Assembly (NCBI GenBank): GCA_947259725.1
Contig: CAMYNM010000017.1
Coordinates: forward strand, 1 to 64,000
DNA: 64,000 bases
Reading direction: 5' to 3'
DNA from: CALZIK01 sp945787635
GTDB taxonomy: Bacteria; Acidobacteriota; Thermoanaerobaculia; Multivoradales; JAHEKO01
In this document: one piece after another, positions 8,518 to 16,764 of the stretch
Position numbering within the stretch: the first letter of the stretch is position 1
Layout: each line of letters begins with the position of its first letter
Translations under genes and position numbers: made by a program
The notes under the pieces: generated by a model
Database searches by the model: none
What the model saw: the letters and a program-made list of their open reading frames with translations, nothing else
Told to the model about the DNA's origin: nothing

Positions 8518-10797
8518 CTACTCTCGGCGTCGCTTGGGTCGCGGGGCCCGGGGCCTGGCAGGCTGATATTGGCCCGGCCAGGGTTGCTGCCACTGTTCGT
8601 ACCGCTCAGCCGCGTGGAGAGTCAGGTAGGCGTCACGCAGGTGCGGCCGCGCCATGACGGCGAGATCGGCGCGTCCGGCAGCCAGCACCGTGTTCGCGTG
8701 ATCCGCTCCGAGAATTGCCCCGACCGCGGCCACCGGCACCCCGCCTTCGTGACGGATCTTCTCGGCGAACGGTACCTGGTACATGCGGCCGTACCCGACC
8801 GGCGACTCGGGCACGTTGCCCGCCGAGGAGACGTCGATGAGGTCGGCGCCGGCGCCGGCCAGGGCTTTCGCCACCTCGACCGACTCCTCCGGCGTCACGC
8901 CGCTGCCGTCCGGCATCCAGTCGCTCGCCGATATCCGCACCGAGATCGGCTTCCCTTCGGGCCAGCTCGCGCGAATCGCGCGCAGCACCTCGAGCGGAAA
9001 CCTCAACCGGTTCTCAAGGCTGCCCCCATACTCGTCGGTGCGCAGGTTGGACAGCGGCGAGAGAAAGCTCGACAGCAGGTAGCCGTGGGCCATGTGCACT
9101 TCGAGAAGATCGAATCCCGCTTCGTCGGCGTAGATCGAGGCTCGGAGAAACGCTCCGAGCACCGCGTCCATGTCGGCCCGATCCATCGCTTTTGGAACGC
9201 TCCACCCGGGCCGGAACGCCACGGCCGAGGGAGCCAGGGTTTGCCAGGCGCCCTCGTGTGGCTCGAGCGGCACGTCCTCGCCCTCCCAGGGGTGATGGAC
9301 CGAGCCTTTCCGCCCCGCGTGAGCCAGCTGAATCCCGATCTTCGAGACCGAGTTGGCGTGCACGAACTCGACGATCCGCCTCCAGGCGTCGACGTGCTCG
9401 ATCTCGTACAGCCCGGCGCACGCGAGGGTAATCCGGCCGTCCGGACTGACGTCGGTCATCTCGGTGATGATCAAGCCGGCGCCGCCGATCGCGCGGCTGC
9501 CCAGGTGAACCAGATGCCAGTCGTTGGGAGTGCCGCCGAGCGCCGAGTACTGGCACATCGGGCTGACCACGATCCGGTTCGCAAGTTCCAGTTCCCGAAG
9601 TTGGAAGGGGGTAAAGATCGGTGGCGGCGCGGTCGGACCCACGCTGGGAGGCGCCTTGACCGCGCGCCGATACCACTCGTTGACGCGCCGGATCAGCACC
9701 GGATCGCGCTCCGCGAGGTTGTCGTAGGTAATTCGCTTCGAGCGCGTCATCAGGTTGAAGGTGAACTGGAGGGGCGGCTGCTGGAGATAGCGAGCCGAGT
9801 TCTCGAACCACTCGAGGCTGGTCTGGGCGGCCTTCTGAAGCTTGATCACGTCCACCCAGCGCTCGTCCTCGTACCTTCCGAGCGCTCCTCTCACGTCACG
9901 GGTCGTGGTGTGCTGGAAGCTCTCGGCCAGGGCGATCGCGTCTTCCATCGCCAGCTTGGTGCCCGATCCGATCGAAAAGTGCGCGGTGTGAGCGGCGTCT
10001 CCCAGAAGCACGAGATTGCCGCGATGCCAGGTGTCGCACTTGACCGTCGGGAAGGACCGCCACAGCGAGCGATTGGTGAGCAGCCGATGACCCGCGAGGT
10101 CCTCGGCGAATAGCTCCCGGCAGAAAGCCAGCGTGTCCTCTTCCGAGGCTGCCTCGAGGCCGGCACGCTTCCAGACCTCCTCGCGGCACTCGACGATCCA
10201 GGTGCCGAGGTCGTCCTCGAACGGATAGGCGTGTACCTGGAACAACCCGTGGGGTGTGTCCTTGAAGATGAACGTAAAGGCGTCGAGCGGCTTGTCGGTG
10301 CCAAGCCAGCAGAACTTGCATTTGCGCCAATCCAGCTTGGCGCCGAAGTGCTCGGCGTAGGTTTCCCTTATCCGGCTGTTGGCTCCGTCGCTCGCCACGA
10401 TCAGGTCGGCGCTCGCGAACTCGGCCAGATCCGTGACCTCGCGCTCGAACTCGAGGGTCACTCCGAGCTCGCGGCAGCGCTCCTGGAGAATCAGCAGGAG
10501 CCGTTTGCGCGAAAGCGCCGCGAAGCCGTGTCCCGTGGACACCACGCATTCGCCACGATGGTAGGTCTCGATATCGCGCCAGTACTTGAAGCTCGCCGTG
10601 ATCTCCGCATAGCTCTCGGGATCGGCGTCTTCGAACGCTCCGAGGGTCTCGTCGGAGAAAACCACGCCCCAGCCGAAAGTGTCGTCCGGCCGGTTGCGCT
10701 CGAGGACCCGGATCCGCGACTTGGGGAAGGCCTTGCGCATCAAAATGGAGAAATAGAGGCCGGCGGGACCTCCTCCGATGCAGACGATTTCCATCAT
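8518..10797 (-). CDS. abmA: Bifunctional 2-aminobenzoyl-CoA monooxygenase/reductase
   Basis: This 759-residue fusion of two flavoenzymes has the architecture of Azoarcus evansii AbmA. Residues 1 to about 385 form a FAD aromatic hydroxylase (GGGPAGLYFS near the N-terminus, and LLGDAAHTAHFS as the second FAD motif). From about residue 395 to the end lies an old-yellow-enzyme barrel (FTPFQLRELELANR, SPMCQYSA, QLAHAGRKGS). In the known pathway this enzyme hydroxylates and then reduces 2-aminobenzoyl-CoA to a non-aromatic amino-oxo-cyclohexene-carboxyl-CoA, using O2 and NAD(P)H. Two adjacent ATG codons (10797 and 10794) can serve as start. The gene lies 12 bp upstream of the thioesterase. A related salicylyl-CoA type activity cannot be excluded from sequence alone. 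Confidence 0.9.
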   Translation of the reverse strand: MMEIVCIGGGPAGLYFSILMRKAFPKSRIRVLERNRPDDTFGWGVVFSDETLGAFEDADPESYAEITASFKYWRDIETYHRGECVVSTGHGFAALSRKRLLLILQERCRELGVTLEFEREVTDLAEFASADLIVASDGANSRIRETYAEHFGAKLDWRKCKFCWLGTDKPLDAFTFIFKDTPHGLFQVHAYPFEDDLGTWIVECREEVWKRAGLEAASEEDTLAFCRELFAEDLAGHRLLTNRSLWRSFPTVKCDTWHRGNLVLLGDAAHTAHFSIGSGTKLAMEDAIALAESFQHTTTRDVRGALGRYEDERWVDVIKLQKAAQTSLEWFENSARYLQQPPLQFTFNLMTRSKRITYDNLAERDPVLIRRVNEWYRRAVKAPPSVGPTAPPPIFTPFQLRELELANRIVVSPMCQYSALGGTPNDWHLVHLGSRAIGGAGLIITEMTDVSPDGRITLACAGLYEIEHVDAWRRIVEFVHANSVSKIGIQLAHAGRKGSVHHPWEGEDVPLEPHEGAWQTLAPSAVAFRPGWSVPKAMDRADMDAVLGAFLRASIYADEAGFDLLEVHMAHGYLLSSFLSPLSNLRTDEYGGSLENRLRFPLEVLRAIRASWPEGKPISVRISASDWMPDGSGVTPEESVEVAKALAGAGADLIDVSSAGNVPESPVGYGRMYQVPFAEKIRHEGGVPVAAVGAILGADHANTVLAAGRADLAVMARPHLRDAYLTLHAAERYEQWQQPWPGQYQPARPRAPRPKRRRE

Positions 10798-10953
10798 GTC
10801 GAGTCAAGCGCCATGGCAATCCAAAAACGCGCCCGAAGGCGGGCGCGAAGTCGATTCTAGCTGGATGCGCGAAATGGCCGAGTCCCGAAGCCGCCGGTTC
10901 GCTACGCGCTCGGCGGAGTCGATCCACCTGGGCCTCGTTCGGCTCGCTCTCGG

Positions 10954-11004
10954 GCGGCGGTACTGAACTCGCCTTCGGCTCGACCCTTCGGGTGGTACCG
11001 CCGC
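10954..11004. repeat. 10-bp inverted repeat enclosing two small TTC-loop hairpins
   Basis: GCGGCGGTAC at 10954-10963 is the exact reverse complement of GTACCGCCGC at 10995-11004. The 31-nt interior can form two further mini-stems, GCC-TTC-GGC at 10971-10979 and ACCC-TTC-GGGT just after. The whole could therefore fold as a branched structure. It lies 157-207 bp upstream of the abmA-like start. It could be a leader structure, a terminator for the upstream gene or a dispersed repeat; no T-run is seen on the transcribed strand. Confidence 0.6.
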
Positions 11005-11097
11005 GCGGGATCTAGCAGGAAGCCCTCGATCTCGCCTCACTCTTCCGACGAACCTCTCACCGCACCCCACCCCACCCGGTAGCGCGACAAGGCGGGT

Positions 11098-11242
11098 GGG
11101 AGGCCATCCGCCAGGGGGCTCTCCGCAAGCGCCCGCACTGCGGACCGAAGGCCACCCACGATTTGCGCGCAGCGGAGCGCAGGCGAGGGCCCGGCTCCTG
11201 CAGGCCGAGAAGCCCGAGCCGGCCCCTGGCGGATGGCCTCCC
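11098..11242. repeat. 145-bp element bounded by 20-bp perfect inverted repeats
   Basis: The 20 bp at 11098-11117 (core AGGCCATCCGCC) recur as an exact reverse complement at 11223-11242, leaving a 105-bp interior. A perfect 20-bp match is very unlikely by chance at this spacing. The architecture resembles a miniature inverted-repeat element or a long stem-loop. No transposase or clear target-site duplication is visible. Confidence 0.65.
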
Positions 11243-11298
11243 GCCAGCCGCCCGGAGCGCGGCTGCAAAGCGAATCCCCTCCCAGAGCTCGAAAGCCT

Positions 11299-12753
11299 TC
11301 AGCCGCTCTCGTCCCAGTCCGGCGCCTCCAGCCGCCGTTTCCCATCGCTCGACAGCCGAACGCCGGGCTCGGCGAGGGCCTCGCGGTCCCAGAGCTGACA
11401 GGTGACCTGCTTGTGCTTCTGATCCAGGCCCTCGCAGTAGTTGGTGTAGACGCACCGCCGGATCTCCTCTCCCCTGCCGAGCCGGATCTTTCGAAACCAG
11501 TCCGGGTCGGCCAGGCTCTGCCGCGCCGCCGCAACCGCGTCGGCCTGCCCGCTCGCGAGGATCTCTTCAGCCTGCTCGAAGGTCGAGATACCGCCGGCGA
11601 CGATCACCGGCGTTTGGAATCCGGCGTCGCGCACGGCGCGGCGGATGCGGGCGACTGGCGGCACGTTGCGCCCGAACGGTCCGAGCTCGTCCGAGATCGC
11701 GGTCGGCATACACTCGTAGCCGCTCGGACCCGTATAGGGATAGACTGCCCACCCGACCTTCGGCTGCTTGGCGTCCTCGAACTTGCCGCCACGCGAGAGC
11801 GACAGGAAATCCATCCCGGCCCGCGCCAGCTCGACTCCGATTGCCGCCGCGTCCTCGACCGTGTTGCCGCCCTCGATGCAGTCGTCGGCGAGGAAGCGGC
11901 AGCCCACAGGAAAGTCCGGGCCCATCCGCTCCCGCACCCGAAAAAACACCTCGAGCGGTAGTCGCAGCCGATCGCCGAGAACACCGCCGTAGCCGTCGGT
12001 GCGGGTGTTGAGCGCCGACAGGAAGGACGCCATCGTATAGGCATGGGCGTAGTGAAGCTCGACACCGTCGAAGCCCGCGTCCCGGGCGCGCCGGGCGGCG
12101 TCGGCGAACAGGTCTGGAAGCACCTTGGGCAACTCGCGGATGTGCTCGAGGTGAGTATCGGTGACCCGCTCGCGGTACCCGAATCGCAGCGACTCGACTT
12201 CGCGCTCGCTCAGAATCCGTTCCAGCTCGTCGTCCGGAAGTTCCCTCAAGTACGCCCGAACCTCGGCATCGCTCCCCGGGTTTCCGGCCGCGAGCCGGTG
12301 TCGGAAATCGATCTCGAGATATCGATCGAAGAACTTCGCGGGATCCGGGCGCCTGCGGACGCTCAGGAAATCGATGATCTGGATCAGCAGCCGGGTGTGC
12401 CCGCCGCTCGCTCGGCGAACGGTTGTGACCAGATCGCGAAGCCCGGGCAGGAAGCGGTCGTGCCCAATTCGCAGCAGCGGCCCGCTCGGAATGTCGCGAA
12501 TTCCGGTCGCTTCCACCACAAGAGCTCCCGGTCGGCCGCGAGCGAAGCGCTCGTACCAGGAGAGGATCTCCTCGGTCACGAAGCCGTCGTCCGTCGCCCG
12601 CCAGGGCACCATCGCCGGCACCCAGGTGCGCTCCTCGAGCTCGATCGAGCCGATCCGCAGGGGGCTGAAGAGGCGCGAGGCCATCGCTTCGCGAGCACTG
12701 GGCCAGCGCGCCGGGAGCTGGGGGTGCTGGATGCGCTCCGGCGGTTTCCACAT
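11299..12753 (-). CDS. NADH:flavin oxidoreductase (old yellow enzyme family)
   Basis: This 484-residue TIM-barrel flavoprotein starts its barrel at about residue 28 (LFSPLRIG), with ELHYAHAYTMASFLS at 232-246 and NTRTDGYGG at 249-257. The phosphate-binding region PVIVAGGIS is near residue 382. Three Cys (434, 440, 452) in the C-terminal segment recall the iron-sulfur region of 2,4-dienoyl-CoA-reductase-like members, but a fourth ligand is not obvious. It is probably an NAD(P)H-dependent ene-reductase acting on a ring or CoA-ester intermediate after the abmA-like step. It lies 12 bp downstream of the acyl-CoA dehydrogenase. The start at 12753 is kept because the following residues (WKPPERI) look conserved; Met24 is an alternative. 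Confidence 0.85.
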   Translation of the reverse strand: MWKPPERIQHPQLPARWPSAREAMASRLFSPLRIGSIELEERTWVPAMVPWRATDDGFVTEEILSWYERFARGRPGALVVEATGIRDIPSGPLLRIGHDRFLPGLRDLVTTVRRASGGHTRLLIQIIDFLSVRRRPDPAKFFDRYLEIDFRHRLAAGNPGSDAEVRAYLRELPDDELERILSEREVESLRFGYRERVTDTHLEHIRELPKVLPDLFADAARRARDAGFDGVELHYAHAYTMASFLSALNTRTDGYGGVLGDRLRLPLEVFFRVRERMGPDFPVGCRFLADDCIEGGNTVEDAAAIGVELARAGMDFLSLSRGGKFEDAKQPKVGWAVYPYTGPSGYECMPTAISDELGPFGRNVPPVARIRRAVRDAGFQTPVIVAGGISTFEQAEEILASGQADAVAAARQSLADPDWFRKIRLGRGEEIRRCVYTNYCEGLDQKHKQVTCQLWDREALAEPGVRLSSDGKRRLEAPDWDESG

Positions 12754-12765
12754 GGCCTGACGACG

Positions 12766-13938
12766 CTACTTCGTCTTCGACAGCAGCTCGCGGGCGATCA
12801 CGAGCTGCTGGATCTCGCTGGTCCCCTCGTAGATTCGCAGGGCGCGTACCGAGCGGTAGAGATGATCGACCGGATGGCTCGCGAGCACTCCCGCGCCGCC
12901 CAGAACCTGGACCGCCTGATCAACCACGCGCTGGGCGGCCTCGGACGCATGGAACTTGGCCATCGCCGAGCGCAGCGTGACGTTGCGCTCGCCGTTCGCA
13001 GCGCCCCGCGCCGCCCGGTAGGTCATCAACCGGGAGGCTGCAAGATCAGTGGCCATCAACGCGAGCTTCTGCTGGATGAGCTGAAACCGCGAGAGGCTCT
13101 TGCCGAACTGTTGCCGACGTTCGGCATGCTCCCGGGCCTCGGCCAGAGCGCGCGCAGCCATGCCGCAGGCCGCCGCGGCTACGGTCGCCCGCAGCCGGGC
13201 CAGGGTCTCCATGCCGATCTCGAAGCCCGCGCCCGCGGCTCCCAGCCTCGATGACGACGGGACCCTGCAGTCCTCGAACGCGATCTCACCGAGCGGATGT
13301 GGAGCACTCAAGACCTGGGCCGCGACGAATCGATAGCCGTCCGCGTCGGCGGGGACGACGAAGCAGGAAAGGCCCTCGCCGCCTTCGTCGCGAGCGAAGG
13401 TCGAGTAGAAATCCGCGAGACCCGCATTGGTGATGAAGTGCTTGCGGCCGTTGAGAACGTAGACGTCGCCCACCCGCGTGGCCACGGTCTCGATCGACTT
13501 GACGTCGGAGCCGGCGTTGGCCTCGGTCATGGCGAAGCCCGCCATGGCGGATCCCTCGGCAACTTTCGGCAGCCAGGCCTGCTTGAGCTCGGCGGAGCCG
13601 TGAAGGGCTATCGGAAGAGAGCCCAGGCACTGCAGCGCGAAGACCGAATCGGCCAGGGGTGAGACCGCGGCCAGGGCGTCCCGAATCAGGCAGCAGGCCA
13701 CGAAATCGATGCCCGGGGCGGCTCCCCCGTAGTCGGCCGGCACCGAGTAGCGGCACCACCCGGCTTCGCCCAGGAGCCCGAGCACCTCGGTCGCTCGCTC
13801 TCGGGCCTCGGCGTCGTCCTCCAGGTGCCCGAGCGGAGCGAGCTTCTCCGCCGCGAAGGCTTCGATCGCTTCGGCCAGCTCGAAGTGGTCGGCCTCGAGA
13901 AACGGCGCGATCGTCTCGGTGTCGAGGAATCTACTCAA
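12766..13938 (-). CDS. Acyl-CoA dehydrogenase
   Basis: This 390-residue FAD enzyme of the beta-oxidation superfamily has the FAD/substrate signature FAMTEANAGSD in the middle domain. The predicted catalytic base is Glu371 in RIYEGTSEIQ near the C-terminus. The length is standard. It overlaps the enoyl-CoA hydratase gene by 8 bp and sits between genes of the CoA-dependent anthranilate block. It probably oxidises an alicyclic or ring-opened acyl-CoA intermediate and passes electrons to ETF. ETF genes are not in the window. Confidence 0.92.
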   Translation of the reverse strand: MSRFLDTETIAPFLEADHFELAEAIEAFAAEKLAPLGHLEDDAEARERATEVLGLLGEAGWCRYSVPADYGGAAPGIDFVACCLIRDALAAVSPLADSVFALQCLGSLPIALHGSAELKQAWLPKVAEGSAMAGFAMTEANAGSDVKSIETVATRVGDVYVLNGRKHFITNAGLADFYSTFARDEGGEGLSCFVVPADADGYRFVAAQVLSAPHPLGEIAFEDCRVPSSSRLGAAGAGFEIGMETLARLRATVAAAACGMAARALAEAREHAERRQQFGKSLSRFQLIQQKLALMATDLAASRLMTYRAARGAANGERNVTLRSAMAKFHASEAAQRVVDQAVQVLGGAGVLASHPVDHLYRSVRALRIYEGTSEIQQLVIARELLSKTK

Positions 13939-14743
13939 AGCACGGTTTTCGCTTCTCCACGAAGGCGTCGTAGGCCTCCCGAAAGTTGGGATCTTCCATG
14001 CAGGCCGCCTGGATCTCGGTTTCGGCGGCCATGGCCGATTCGAGATCCATCGCCGCCTCGCGCAACACCAGCTTCTTGGTCACCTCGAGCCCGAAGGACG
14101 GACCCTCGGCCAGCCGCGCGGCCCACCCGCGGGCCTCGTGGACCAGCTGGTCGTCCGCGATCACGCGATTGTAGAGACCGATCCGGTGCGCCTCGGCGGC
14201 GTCGATGAAGTCGCCGGTCATCAGCAGCTCCATCGCCCGTCCCTGGCCGACGATCCGCGGCAGCAGCCACGACGCGCCCATGTCGGCGCCTGAGAGACCC
14301 ACCTTGGTGAACAGGTAGGCGATCTTGGCGCGCTCGGAGGCAATACGCACGTCGCAGGCAGCGGCGATCACGGCTCCGGCCCCGGCCACGGTGCCGTTCA
14401 AGCCGGCGACAACCGGCCGTCGGCAACGCAGGATGGAAAGAATCAGGTCGCCGGTGGAGCGCGTGAACTCGAGCAGCCCGCGGTAGTCGTGGGCGAAAAG
14501 CTCGCCGATGATGTCCTCGACGTCGCCTCCCGAGCAGAACGCCCGGCCGGCGCCGGTCAAGAGCACCGAGCGAACTCCGGGCTCGGTATCGAGAGCCACG
14601 AAGACGTCCTTCAGCTCCCGGTAGACCTCGAAGGTGAGGGCGTTCAGACGCTCTGGACGGTTGAGGGTGATCGTGGCCACGCCGGTAGCGGCATCGTGCC
14701 GGTAGAGAAAGCTCTTCGCGTCGATGGGCATTCGTTCTTCCAT
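13931..14743 (-). CDS. Enoyl-CoA hydratase/isomerase family protein
   Basis: This 270-residue crotonase-fold protein has the oxyanion-hole segment GAGRAFCSGGDVEDI near residue 65 and a second one at NGTVAGAGAVIAAACD. The GLSGADMGASWLLPR segment occupies the usual acid/base region. It shows Asp rather than the classical Glu pair, so hydratase, isomerase or ring hydrolase activity are all possible. It lies 4 bp downstream of the RidA-like gene and overlaps the acyl-CoA dehydrogenase. The context supports hydration or hydrolytic ring cleavage in aminobenzoyl-CoA breakdown. Confidence 0.88.
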   Translation of the reverse strand: MEERMPIDAKSFLYRHDAATGVATITLNRPERLNALTFEVYRELKDVFVALDTEPGVRSVLLTGAGRAFCSGGDVEDIIGELFAHDYRGLLEFTRSTGDLILSILRCRRPVVAGLNGTVAGAGAVIAAACDVRIASERAKIAYLFTKVGLSGADMGASWLLPRIVGQGRAMELLMTGDFIDAAEAHRIGLYNRVIADDQLVHEARGWAARLAEGPSFGLEVTKKLVLREAAMDLESAMAAETEIQAACMEDPNFREAYDAFVEKRKPCFE

Positions 14744-14747
14744 GCTC

Positions 14748-15191
14748 CTAGGTCGTTTCGGAAGCGGGAATCACCGCCGTGCCTTCGATCTCGACCTCAG
14801 CGCCGGCCTCGACCAGGGCGCTCACCTCGACCAGCGCCATCGCCGGGAAGTGGCGACTCATCACCGCGCGATAGGCCTCGCCTACCGCCTTGATCTCGTC
14901 GAGGTAGGCCGTCCGGTCGGTCACATAGATGGTCAACCGGCCGAGATTCTCCGGGCGGCCGCCGGCCGCCTCGACGACCGCGACCACGTTGGCGAGCGCC
15001 TGTCCGAACTGGGCCACGAAGCCACCGGGGATGAGGCGCTTGTCTGCGTCCCATCCGACTTGCCCGGCGACGAAGAGCAGCCGGCCGCTCGCCGGCGCCA
15101 GCATGCCGTTCGAATACCCGCGCGGCGCGGCCCAGGCCTCGGGCTGGATGGGCAGCATGCCCGGTCGGCTCTGTGCTCCGTCGTCGGTCAT
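14748..15191 (-). CDS. RidA/YjgF/YER057c family protein with altered active site
   Basis: This 147-residue Rid-family protein has a recognisable core (LFVAGQVGWDAD, then LANVVAVVEAAGG) and a C-terminal VEVSALVEAGAEVEIEG. In imine deaminases the active-site Arg sits just before this strand (pattern PARxxVEV). Here the equivalent position is Met118 (PAMALVEV), so it is unlikely to be a canonical 2-aminoacrylate deaminase. The gene sits between the SDR (4-bp overlap) and the hydratase (4-bp gap). The pathway makes an enamine/imine CoA ester, so a related hydrolytic deamination or a binding role is an attractive inference. Confidence 0.88.
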   Translation of the reverse strand: MTDDGAQSRPGMLPIQPEAWAAPRGYSNGMLAPASGRLLFVAGQVGWDADKRLIPGGFVAQFGQALANVVAVVEAAGGRPENLGRLTIYVTDRTAYLDEIKAVGEAYRAVMSRHFPAMALVEVSALVEAGAEVEIEGTAVIPASETT

Positions 15192-15964
15192 GATTGGACC
15201 GATCCTCCATCGAGAACCACGCCCTGTCCGTTGACGCCCGCGGCGCGGGGATCGCAGAGCGCGAGCACCTGGTAGGCGACTTCCTCGGGCTTCAACAGGC
15301 GATTTTGTGGACTCATGCCCTCCAGGCGCTTGCGCGCGGTGTCGGCGTCCGCGCCGGTCTTCTCCACGATCCGCGCGACCGACGTATCGGTCATCGCGGT
15401 ATCGACGAACCCCGGGCAGACTGCGTTGACCGTGACCCCGGTGGACGCAACCTCGACGGCGATCGCGCGGGTGAATCCGAGGACTGCGTGCTTAGACGCG
15501 GCGTAGGCGGCCATGTAGGCGCCGCCGATCTTCGCTGCGATCGAGGCCACGTTGACCACCCTTCCCCAGCCTCGCTCGACCATCGCCGGCAGGAAGGCCT
15601 GGGTGCAGAGGAAGGTCCCGGTGGCGTTGACCGCCATGATCCGGTTCCAGCTCGCGAGAGTGATGTTCCTGAGCGGGGCCGAGTCGGCGATGCCCGCGTT
15701 GTTGACCAGAACGTCGACCGCGCCGAGGTGCACGATCGATTGTTCGACGAGGTGTCCGACCTGTTCGGGGTCGGTGACGTCGCAGGGCACCGCCCATGCC
15801 CCAGCCGACGCGCCACCGAGCTCGGCCGCGACCGCTTCGATCTCGCCGGTGGACCGGGCGCTCACCACCACCCGCGCGCCCTCCGCCGAGAGCGCCGCGG
15901 CCACCGCCGCACCGATACCGCGACCGCCCCCGGTGATCACGACGCCCTTGCCTTGGAGAATCAC
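15188..15964 (-). CDS. SDR-family dehydrogenase, 3-hydroxyacyl-CoA dehydrogenase-like
   Basis: This 258-residue short-chain dehydrogenase starts with GTG at 15964. The dinucleotide loop TGGGRGIG is at residues 11-18, NNAG at 88-91 and catalytic Ser141, Tyr154 and Lys158 (YAASK) are all present. Arg35-Arg37-region charges after the second strand do not clearly choose NAD over NADP. Placed with hydratase and acyl-CoA dehydrogenase genes, it most likely oxidises a 3-hydroxyacyl-CoA or reduces a ring ketone in anthranilate degradation. It overlaps the RidA-like gene by 4 bp and follows the creatininase-like gene after 43 bp. Confidence 0.9.
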   Translation of the reverse strand: MILQGKGVVITGGGRGIGAAVAAALSAEGARVVVSARSTGEIEAVAAELGGASAGAWAVPCDVTDPEQVGHLVEQSIVHLGAVDVLVNNAGIADSAPLRNITLASWNRIMAVNATGTFLCTQAFLPAMVERGWGRVVNVASIAAKIGGAYMAAYAASKHAVLGFTRAIAVEVASTGVTVNAVCPGFVDTAMTDTSVARIVEKTGADADTARKRLEGMSPQNRLLKPEEVAYQVLALCDPRAAGVNGQGVVLDGGSVQS

Positions 15965-16007
15965 GCCGCCACGTTAGAGGGGACCGCCCAGGAAGGTCAA
16001 GCGCGCC

Positions 16008-16754
16008 TCAGTCGATCTGCGCCCTGACCGCGTCGGCGAGGATCCTCCCGAGCGCCGCGATGGTCGCCCTCCCTTCCTCGGCGCTCGCCGCGGCCGGGTC
16101 GCCGAAGTAGGCTCTGGGCCCCCCCGCCGCCTCGAACGATTCGTGGCCGGCGCCGATCGCGACCGAAAGCGACGCCGGGTTCGGGGCGAGCTCGCGCCGG
16201 ATCGACTCCCGGACTGCGTCGGGACGCGCGGCCATCAAAACCGAGCCCTCGAAGCGCCCCGCGTGGCAGGCCCCCGACTTGAACTCGTCGGTCAGCCTCG
16301 AGGCCCAGGGCTTTCTCGTCAGATCCGGAAACGCCACGACCTGGCCGGCGTCGCGGAGGCGGCCGGCGGCCCGATGAAGAGCTCCCAGATGAGCCGGGTC
16401 GAGGTGGGCGTTGGCGATCGCAAGCCGCTTGATCCCCGCCCGGGCGATCGAGGTTCCGATGTCCACCACGAGATTGGCCACCGTCTCGGGCCGGATCGAA
16501 AGCGTGCCGGGGAAACCCGCCGCGAAGGGCGCGGCCGAGTAGACGAGCGGCGGCAGAAGCGCCACGCTGCTTCCTGTCTCCGCGAGGCGCCGGGCCCCGT
16601 CTTCGGCCATCGCGACGGCAATGATCTCGTCGGTCGAGAGCGGTAGGTGGGGGCCGTGGGCCTCGATCGCGCCGGTCGGAAGCACCGCGATCGAATCGCC
16701 CTCGAGGCGCTCGACCTCCTCCCAGGTCAGGTCCGCGAAGCGAAGGACCGGCAT
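16008..16754 (-). CDS. Creatininase family amidohydrolase
   Basis: This 248-residue protein has the creatininase metal motif near its N-terminus (PTGAIEAHGPHLPLSTD, with Glu31, His33 and Asp42). A second conserved pair comes from NAHLDP and GAGHESFEAA. Family members are metal-dependent hydrolases of cyclic amides or formamides. The ATG at 16754 is chosen because the conserved domain begins at once and the lipoprotein gene ends 10 bp upstream. Co-direction with the anthranilate block suggests hydrolysis of an amide or enamine intermediate, which is inference. Creatinine itself is not implied. Confidence 0.88.
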   Translation of the reverse strand: MPVLRFADLTWEEVERLEGDSIAVLPTGAIEAHGPHLPLSTDEIIAVAMAEDGARRLAETGSSVALLPPLVYSAAPFAAGFPGTLSIRPETVANLVVDIGTSIARAGIKRLAIANAHLDPAHLGALHRAAGRLRDAGQVVAFPDLTRKPWASRLTDEFKSGACHAGRFEGSVLMAARPDAVRESIRRELAPNPASLSVAIGAGHESFEAAGGPRAYFGDPAAASAEEGRATIAALGRILADAVRAQID

Positions 16755-16764
16755 CGAAGCCAGG

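Larger units (their letters stand above)
10798..11298. other. 501-bp non-coding gap inside the catabolic gene block
   Basis: I find no credible gene here; open frames are random GC-rich ones without a family signature. The gap separates two genes of the same direction in an otherwise tightly packed block. It holds two inverted-repeat structures, described separately at 10954-11004 and 11098-11242. It also holds a G-rich run on the minus strand at about 11061-11078 (GGGTGGGGTGGGGTGCGG). The region probably contains the promoter or leader of the abmA-like gene. Confidence 0.7.

Noticed and set aside
7639..10113. 824-residue open frame on the plus strand opposite asnB, the thioesterase and the abmA-like gene
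   Set aside because: It runs antisense across three well-supported genes, has no recognisable domain and has an Arg/His/Gly-rich composition typical of mirror frames in GC-rich DNA.
11061..11078. Possible G-quadruplex on the minus strand
   Set aside because: Only three runs of three or more G are present; the fourth is GG, so stability is doubtful and it is mentioned only as part of the gap.
10804..11534. Minus-strand open frames filling the gap before the abmA-like gene
   Set aside because: They overlap the conserved C-terminus of the flavin oxidoreductase or the inverted repeats, and are Arg/Ala/Gly/Pro-rich without motifs or ribosome-binding sites.
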